Source: Methanothrix sp. | GTDB lineage: Archaea > Halobacteriota > Methanosarcinia > Methanotrichales > Methanotrichaceae | Direction: 5' to 3' | Assembly (NCBI GenBank): GCA_028708055.1 | Contig: JAQVZT010000011.1 | Span: forward strand, 1-18,062 | DNA length: 18,062 nucleotides | In this document: positions 13,407-18,062 of the stretch, piece after piece | Layout of the letters: every line of letters starts with the position of its first letter | Position numbering within the stretch: the first letter of the stretch is position 1 | Translations under genes and position numbers: made by a program | Notes under the pieces: model-generated | The model's input: the letters and a program-made list of their open reading frames with translations, nothing else | The model's database searches: none | Told to the model about the DNA's origin: nothing

Positions 13407-13982
13407 ATGAAGAGCCTTAAAGGAACAGATACCGAGAAGAATCTGATGACTGCATTTGCCGGAGAATCGCAGGCAAGAAATAGATATTCCTACTTCGCCT
13501 CACAGGCGAAAAAAGAGGGCTACGAGCAAATTGCTGCGATATTTCTGGATACCGCGGACAATGAAAAAGAGCATGCTAAAGTTCTTTTCAAGCTTCTGGA
13601 AGGCGGGGAGGCTGCTGTGTCTGCGCGCTTTCCAGCAGGAGTAATCGCAACTACCAGCGCGAATCTTTTGGAGGCAGCGAATGGGGAGCGATTTGAACAT
13701 TCGGAAATGTATCCATCGTTTGCAAAGACTGCTCAGTCAGAGGGCTTCCCTGAGATTGCCGCAACCTTCCTGAATATCGCCGTCGCCGAAAGAGGCCACG
13801 AAAGAAGGTATCTATCTCTGAAAAAGAACCTGGATGATGCAGCAACCTTTAAAAGGTCGGGCAAAGTGGTCTGGAGATGCCGCAATTGCGGATATATGCA
13901 TGAGGGCAGCGCAGCTCCGGATGAGTGTCCTGCCTGCAAGCATGAGCAGGCTTACTTTGAAGTCTTCGGAGAGGTTTATTAA
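13407..13982 (+). CDS. rbr: Rubrerythrin
   Basis: A diiron peroxidase of anaerobes that reduces H2O2 in the cytoplasm, 191 residues, the usual length. The ferritin-like domain shows GESQARNRY with Glu20, DNEKEHAKV with Glu53 and His56, LLEAANGERFEH with Glu89 and Glu94, and AVAERGHERRY with Glu128 and His131. The C-terminal rubredoxin-like domain has CRNC (158, 161) and CPAC (174, 177) for one iron. ATG 13407 (MKSLKGT) is the typical family start; the open frame extends far upstream only because the tandem repeats happen to lack stops. A T7 run at 14020-14026 could end the transcript. Confidence 0.96.
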   Translation: MKSLKGTDTEKNLMTAFAGESQARNRYSYFASQAKKEGYEQIAAIFLDTADNEKEHAKVLFKLLEGGEAAVSARFPAGVIATTSANLLEAANGERFEHSEMYPSFAKTAQSEGFPEIAATFLNIAVAERGHERRYLSLKKNLDDAATFKRSGKVVWRCRNCGYMHEGSAAPDECPACKHEQAYFEVFGEVY

Positions 13983-14017
13983 AAACGATTGGCATAGCTG
14001 ATGGCGGTGTTAGCGAA

Positions 14018-14028
14018 TTTTTTTGGCG
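14018..14028 (+). terminator. T-tract, possible transcription terminator after rubrerythrin
   Basis: AATTTTTTTGG lies about 38 nt past the rubrerythrin stop. Oligo-T tracts commonly end archaeal transcripts; no clear hairpin was seen. Confidence 0.35.
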
Positions 14029-14093
14029 AAGCACCGCATGCCGAAGCACAGCATTTTTATGCTACCGTACCGATGTCAGATACTGGGAATGGA

Positions 14094-14429
14094 ATGAGAC
14101 GAACGATATTGATCATCGCAGTGCTCGTGGCTCTTGTTTTTTTAACACAGAGCAAATCATTAGTCGATCTGGGAGGCAAGGAAGGTAATCTGATATTTGG
14201 CAAACTATCGAACAATTCCACAGCCAATTCATCCCTCAACCTCTCAAGGAACAGTTCGGTCCTGTCTCTGGGCGGAGATGGTGGAAGCTCAATGCTGCAA
14301 GATCTGGAAAATGCCTCCAAGAATCTCTCCGATTGGGGTTCTGCTCCCCCTAAGGCGCCAGGGGCACCCACTTATGATCCCAAGCTGGAGAATACCATTT
14401 CAGTATTAAGGGCAAATCATGGATTCTGA
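14094..14429 (+). CDS. Small secreted protein rich in N-glycosylation sequons
   Basis: Unrecognised, 111 residues from ATG 14094. MRRTILIIAVLVALVFLTQS is a clear signal peptide or N-terminal anchor (basic n-region, 15-residue hydrophobic core). The mature part contains seven N-x-S/T sequons (Asn40, 41, 45, 49, 53, 73, 77), an extreme density, then WGSAPPKAPGAP at 81-92. The WGSAP motif recurs in the next gene. ATG 14073 would add seven polar residues before the basic pair and is less signal-like. A TTTTTATG sequence at about 14054-14061 may serve as TATA box. The product is probably a glycosylated surface protein; it is followed after 9 nt by the next secreted-protein gene and then by glycosylation-type genes. 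Confidence 0.72.
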   Translation: MRRTILIIAVLVALVFLTQSKSLVDLGGKEGNLIFGKLSNNSTANSSLNLSRNSSVLSLGGDGGSSMLQDLENASKNLSDWGSAPPKAPGAPTYDPKLENTISVLRANHGF

Positions 14430-14438
14430 GGAGATAAT

Positions 14439-14840
14439 ATGAAAGCTACACTGGCCTCAATTATCTGCATATGCATCACCCTGGCATTCATATCGCTATC
14501 CAGCGGATTTCAAAGCGTCGGCGAGGACTATGGGACTGCATGGCTGGAAAAATACGGGACGAAGCCGGTAAGCACCATGGAGATTGCCAACAGCCTGTGG
14601 AGTTGGGGTAGTGCACCCAAGGGATTCGGCCTTCATGAGGGAGTCCTCTATCCTCCGGGAACTGAGCCTCAATGGTACTATCCAACCAGCTATGCAGACT
14701 ACACTCCAATCATTATCAATCGGTCTGATTCGAGAGCTTCCGCTTACCAGAACTACTTGAACACGGATGCATGGCTTCTATCGCAGTTGTCCGGAAGGCC
14801 GGTGGTGCTGGTCAAAGAGCCTAAAGGTACTCTATTCTAA
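14439..14840 (+). CDS. Small secreted protein with WGSAP motif
   Basis: Unrecognised, 133 residues. The N-terminal ~23 residues (ATLASIICICITLAFISLSSG) form a signal peptide. The mature protein has WLEKYGTKPVSTMEIANSLW, then WSWGSAPKGFG at 54-64, a Pro/Tyr-rich segment (YPPGTEPQWYYP) and one sequon (NRS, Asn94). The N-terminal Cys residues lie inside the hydrophobic core, with no convincing lipobox. The ribosome binding site GAGGAGATA precedes ATG 14439 closely, giving firm support for the start. It shares the W-G-S-A-P motif with the preceding gene and probably its transcript. Confidence 0.75.
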   Translation: MKATLASIICICITLAFISLSSGFQSVGEDYGTAWLEKYGTKPVSTMEIANSLWSWGSAPKGFGLHEGVLYPPGTEPQWYYPTSYADYTPIIINRSDSRASAYQNYLNTDAWLLSQLSGRPVVLVKEPKGTLF

Positions 14841-14871
14841 ATTTTTTGATAAAAGTGAGCAGCCCGCATCC

Positions 14872-15924
14872 ATGAAGATAATTCAAATATCTCCCTATTT
14901 TCCGCCCCACGTAGGTGGGGTGGAGTTTCATGTAAAAGAGCTGGCAGAAGGCCTGGTCAGGAGAGGGCATGAGGTCAGCGTTGCCTCATCTTGCGGAAGA
15001 TGGAACGGTGAGATGATTAGCATACCCAGCATTGACTTATTTTATTCACCAATACCAATCAAGTTGCCCAAACTTCAGGCTGATGTCTTTCACAGCCATA
15101 TTCCCAGTCCCCTCTTTGCGTTCATGCTGCGCAAAGAGGCGCCGCAGGTTGTAACCTACCATAATGATGTGGTCATTCCGGAGATATTGAATGGGCACAC
15201 AATGCCCCACCCTTTTGCCGCTTCTCTGGAGAAGATAAATGAGCGGATGGTCCGTCCGCTTCTGGATGAGGCAGAGGTCGTTATTGCCACGACAAAGAGC
15301 TATGCATTGACTTCACCCATCCTCAAGGACTATCTGCATAAACTGAAGGTCGTGCCCAATGCGGTCAATGTCTCTATTTATCCGCCTGTCCAAAAAAAAG
15401 GCAATTATGTGCTTTATGCGGGCAGAATGATCAGTTACAAAGGGGTGGAGACTCTGATCAATGCCATGAGCGAGGTTCAGAAGAAGGCGGATCTGGAGCT
15501 GCTGCTCGTGGGAGATGGCTATGACCGGAGCCGATTAGAGGATCTGGCGAGGCGGCTGCATGTCCGGGCGAAGTTCACAGGAAGGTTGGAGCGAAGCATG
15601 TTTATAGATACAATCTCCCGAGCAGAGGTGCTTGTTCTGCCCACCCAAAACCGCCTGGAGGCTTTCGGCATCGTTCTCCTGGAAGCAATGGCCTGCAAGA
15701 CGCCGGTTCTTGCCTTTAACACTCCGGGAGTAAACGAGGTGGCTCTTCATGGCGGCATGGTCTACTCCAGCACTCAGGAGCTGAGCGAGCTTATCCTGGA
15801 GCTTCACGAAAATGAGCTGCTTCGGGAGAGCCTTGGCGCCAATGGCAGAAGATGCGTAGAGGACAAATATTCCTGGAAGAAGGCGCTTGACTCTATGGAA
15901 GCAATCTATGAAGAGGTGGCCTAG
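14872..15924 (+). CDS. GT4-family glycosyltransferase
   Basis: A retaining GT-B glycosyltransferase of 350 residues, soluble or peripherally membrane-bound, with no transmembrane helix. The N-terminal half has ISPYFPPHVGGVEFHV (6-21) with the acceptor-side Gly loop and VVTYHNDV (93-100). The C-terminal half has VVPNAVN (160-166), YAGRMISYKGVETLI with Arg185 and Lys190 for phosphate binding, LLLVGDG, and EAFGIVLLE with the paired Glu263 and Glu271 (EX7E) that contact the nucleotide-sugar. Sugar and acceptor cannot be deduced. ATG 14872 (MKIIQISPYFPP) is the natural domain start; upstream in-frame codons overlap the preceding gene and are rejected. It lies 31 nt after that gene and 30 nt before the flippase-like gene. 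Confidence 0.92.
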   Translation: MKIIQISPYFPPHVGGVEFHVKELAEGLVRRGHEVSVASSCGRWNGEMISIPSIDLFYSPIPIKLPKLQADVFHSHIPSPLFAFMLRKEAPQVVTYHNDVVIPEILNGHTMPHPFAASLEKINERMVRPLLDEAEVVIATTKSYALTSPILKDYLHKLKVVPNAVNVSIYPPVQKKGNYVLYAGRMISYKGVETLINAMSEVQKKADLELLLVGDGYDRSRLEDLARRLHVRAKFTGRLERSMFIDTISRAEVLVLPTQNRLEAFGIVLLEAMACKTPVLAFNTPGVNEVALHGGMVYSSTQELSELILELHENELLRESLGANGRRCVEDKYSWKKALDSMEAIYEEVA

Positions 15925-15954
15925 AGAGGAAATCGGCTGCCTGCGAGAGGGAAC

Positions 15955-16947
15955 TTGAGACTTCGGCTCTTGGATGAACGGGTAAAGGCTGCATTGCTCG
16001 CCGTCTTCATGAGCTTGGCCGCAGTTATTCTTATCTTAAAATTTACAGAGACTAATTTAAGCTGGAAGATGCTCTACGCCGTCCAGGTGCGATTCTTGCT
16101 GCTGGCTCTTGCCCTGCATGCTTTCTCCTGGATCTTTTATGCAGTCAGGCTCAAGCTTCTGGCTTCGCTTGCCGGGCACGAAATCAGCTTTCACCTATCG
16201 CTCATTTCGACGCTGGCATCCAATTTTCTTGCCGCTCTCACTCCATCTTCCGCAGGTGGGGAACCTTTGCGCATCAAGATCCTGGCAGATGACGGAATGA
16301 GCTACGGAAGCGCAACCGCCGTGGCGGTAGGTGAGCGGCTTCTGGACAGCATCTTCTTTGTAGCGTCCCTGGCACTATTCTTGATATTTTCCAACTTTCT
16401 GACCGGTTTCGGCCTGAAGATCGGAGCCTTCTTTGCGATTCTGCTCATTTTGATTCTCACTTTTCTCTGGCAGCTTGTCAACCGTCCGGAGAGGATTGCC
16501 GGATTTTTGCTCTGGCTGAAAAAGAAGACCGGCAACAGACCCATCATCTTTTCTCTGGAACGGGAGATCTGGCTCTTTCGCGAAGCAGGAATTCAGCTTG
16601 CCAGGGAGATAATGCGATGCACTCCCGTGATGGCAGGACTTACCGCGCTCATCTGGATGTGCGATTTCTTGGTCCCGTCAGCTCTGCTGATAGGCATGGG
16701 CGCGGAACCCAAACTGCTTTTATCCATTACTTCCCAGATTATTCTGGCCATAATTGCCATCCTGCCCTTGACTCCGGGCGGCAGCGGCGTGGCTGAGCTA
16801 TCTATGAGCTATCTTTATTCCATATTTGTCCCGCCCGCTCTGCTTGGGCCTCTGGTCATCCTCTGGAGAGCTGTTACTTACTTCTCAAACATCGTTGTGG
16901 GAGCGGCCTTTGCCGGAGCTTCCATTAATATCATGAAGAGGAAATAA
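15955..16947 (+). CDS. AglD/UPF0104 (LPG synthase TM-type) integral membrane protein
   Basis: A 330-residue membrane protein of the YbhN/AglD C-terminal/lysylphosphatidylglycerol-synthase TM superfamily, with about seven or eight helices. Family features: SNFLAALTPSSAGGEPLRI at about 90-108, AVAVGERLLDSIFF at 122-135, and ILPLTPGGSGVAELSMSYLY at about 270-289 with the TPGGxGxxE signature. Relatives include proteins proposed to move or use lipid-linked sugars. Following a GT4 gene, it is likely part of lipid-linked glycan assembly or transport; that role is inferred from context. The start is TTG 15955 with GAGAGG a few nt upstream. Its last 17 nt overlap the convergent 3' end of the Gate-domain gene. 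Confidence 0.88.
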   Translation: MRLRLLDERVKAALLAVFMSLAAVILILKFTETNLSWKMLYAVQVRFLLLALALHAFSWIFYAVRLKLLASLAGHEISFHLSLISTLASNFLAALTPSSAGGEPLRIKILADDGMSYGSATAVAVGERLLDSIFFVASLALFLIFSNFLTGFGLKIGAFFAILLILILTFLWQLVNRPERIAGFLLWLKKKTGNRPIIFSLEREIWLFREAGIQLAREIMRCTPVMAGLTALIWMCDFLVPSALLIGMGAEPKLLLSITSQIILAIIAILPLTPGGSGVAELSMSYLYSIFVPPALLGPLVILWRAVTYFSNIVVGAAFAGASINIMKRK

Positions 16948-18058
16948 GGAGCGCAAGCAGCACCGATAGCCTCACCGCTACGCTGATGACTGTGGATACT
17001 ATTACCAGCGATAGGCCGAGCTTCATGCCGAAGACCGAGGTGTAATTGGGCAGAAGGGAACGGAGCGAGTAGAAGGGGAGCATAAACAGGCTGCCCAGCA
17101 TGAGGACGATCAGGGCTTTTGTCTCCGATATGCCGCCATTTTCGATGAGCGGGCCCAGCAGAGTGATCCCTGCCTTGGGGCTGGCCACATAGACGGTTAG
17201 GGGAATTACGGTCTCCGGTGGCACTCTAAAAAAATTGGCCATGGGCATGACATCCAGGGATTCAAAAATGCCTTCCCGGCTTAAATACAGTACCATGAAG
17301 GTCATGATGAAGTAGAGCCCTGCTATTCTGAGAAATATGCGTGTCTGACCTCGCAGGGATTTCATGGCCGCGTGCTTCAAATTGACCTTTTCCCGGGACC
17401 TGGATAGCGAAGGCGGCTCACGGGATGAGGAAGGGGTCGCTGGAAAATGAGGTGGCGCCAAAGCAGATAGTTTGCTGGCAGAATGATTGCAGATAGAGAG
17501 ATTCGACGCAAAATTGGCCGAAGAATGAATAGGTGAAGGAGATGAAGGATACGAAGCAGATGAAAGAGATGAAGGAGATACTGATGGGGTCGGGGAAATA
17601 TCGGCAGGAAGGTATGCCCTGCCCAGGATCAGGACCAGTATCAGCTTTAATAGGCCGGTGGCAATCGATATAACGGCATATGCTCCGCCCACGAAGACGC
17701 CCAGAACTGGAATCACAAAAGCCATCTGATATGTGAAAAGCTCTCGAAAGTAAACTGGAACGCTGTTCATGATGGCGCTCAAGAATGCCTGGCGATGGCT
17801 GAGCTGCTCATCCTCCAGCAATCTGGCGATAACTGTGTTGGCCGCAAGAGCCGACCCCAGGCTGATCACAAAGGTTGAGGCGGAAACGGGCGGCAGCCGA
17901 GATAGAGAGACCAGCGGCCTCGCCAGGTGGGAGACGCGTGAAAAGGCGTCCATCTCCACCATGAGGCCGGTGATAAAGAGCATGAGAAAGACGACCGCCA
18001 TGGTAGAGACGGTATCATCCAGCGTTTGCATTAGCAGATCGAGCATCATCGACTCCAT
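16931..18058 (-). CDS. Nucleoside-recognition (Gate) domain membrane protein
   Basis: Two Gate-type membrane halves: residues ~10-150 (SLGSALAANTVIARLLEDEQLSHRQ, NSVPVYFRELFTYQ) and ~235-375 (YVASPKAGITLLGPLIENG, SLRSLLPNYTSVFGMKLG). The family is related to the Gate regions of FeoB and nucleoside transporters; the substrate is unknown. The halves are joined by an unusual linker, about residues 151-225, made mostly of Ser, Pro and Ala, encoded by DNA with imperfect GATGAA/GGAGAT hexamers on the plus strand. Without the insert it would have the ~300-residue length usual for these archaeal proteins. The start used is ATG 18058; only two bases of upstream sequence are visible, so a start further upstream cannot be excluded. 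Confidence 0.82.
   Translation of the reverse strand: MESMMLDLLMQTLDDTVSTMAVVFLMLFITGLMVEMDAFSRVSHLARPLVSLSRLPPVSASTFVISLGSALAANTVIARLLEDEQLSHRQAFLSAIMNSVPVYFRELFTYQMAFVIPVLGVFVGGAYAVISIATGLLKLILVLILGRAYLPADISPTPSVSPSSLSSASYPSSPSPIHSSANFASNLSICNHSASKLSALAPPHFPATPSSSREPPSLSRSREKVNLKHAAMKSLRGQTRIFLRIAGLYFIMTFMVLYLSREGIFESLDVMPMANFFRVPPETVIPLTVYVASPKAGITLLGPLIENGGISETKALIVLMLGSLFMLPFYSLRSLLPNYTSVFGMKLGLSLVIVSTVISVAVRLSVLLALLISSS
17528..17590 (+). repeat. Imperfect purine-rich GATGAA/GGAGAT hexamer tract
   Basis: The plus strand reads a run of GAAGGAGATGAAGGATACGA-like units, repeated as GATGAAAGAGATGAAGGAGA. It lies inside the Ser/Pro linker of the Gate-domain gene and could have grown by replication slippage. 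Confidence 0.55.
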
Positions 18059-18062
18059 CTAT

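Noticed and set aside
14001..14093. Longer start at 14001 for the sequon-rich protein
   Set aside because: The extra 31 residues would bury the signal peptide and cross the T7 tract and putative TATA box; ATG 14094 gives a standard signal sequence.
14767..14871. Upstream extension of the glycosyltransferase from ATG 14767
   Set aside because: It overlaps the end of the preceding secreted-protein gene in another frame, and the GT4 domain starts naturally at MKIIQISPYFPP (14872).

Overview
The window looks like chromosomal DNA of a methanogenic archaeon, most likely of the Methanosarcinales and plausibly Methanothrix/Methanosaeta. The assignment rests on a beta-RFAP synthase (tetrahydromethanopterin biosynthesis), a DUF2148 [4Fe-4S] protein, an AglD-like lipid-sugar transporter, many TTG/GTG starts with GGAGGTG-type ribosome binding sites, and TATA boxes 20-30 nt from start codons. 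The genus is an inference from gene content; no rRNA or other marker is present.

Layout. (1) 1-1510: 5' two thirds of purL on the minus strand, running off the left edge. (2) About 1520-5720: an accessory island, all on the minus strand. It holds an AT-rich RelA/SpoT-domain alarmone synthetase, a DUF4258/YgiT-zinc-finger toxin-antitoxin pair lying between two diverged direct repeats, a very GC-rich non-coding block, a PIN-domain (VapC-like) gene that has lost its 5' end, and an IS256-family insertion sequence of about 1270 bp with recognisable inverted repeats. (3) 5721-12586: mostly housekeeping and envelope genes on the minus strand: an acylphosphatase whose coiled-coil tail is frameshifted and cut by the IS, panE, a secreted Cys-repeat protein, a short FeoB, mptG with its DUF2148 partner, and two small unknown genes. 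(4) 12669-13049: a membrane-anchored YkgJ-type cysteine-cluster protein, divergent from rubrerythrin (13407-13982). Between them lie eight tandem 35-bp units with an internal 11-12 bp period. (5) 14094-16947, plus strand: two small secreted proteins sharing a WGSAP motif, one very rich in N-glycosylation sequons, followed by a GT4 glycosyltransferase and an AglD/UPF0104-type membrane protein, probably one transcription unit. (6) 16931-18058, minus strand: a Gate-domain nucleoside-recognition membrane protein with a Ser/Pro-rich insert, its 3' end overlapping the flippase-like gene.

Most interesting signals: a stand-alone alarmone synthetase with intact catalytic motifs in an archaeon, inside a toxin/IS island; the IS junction that breaks two unrelated genes without a target duplication, which implies an IS-mediated deletion or rearrangement; the 35-bp repeat array next to the rubrerythrin promoter; and the linkage of a sequon-rich secreted protein with glycosylation genes. 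Everything here comes from reading the sequence; no database search was possible.
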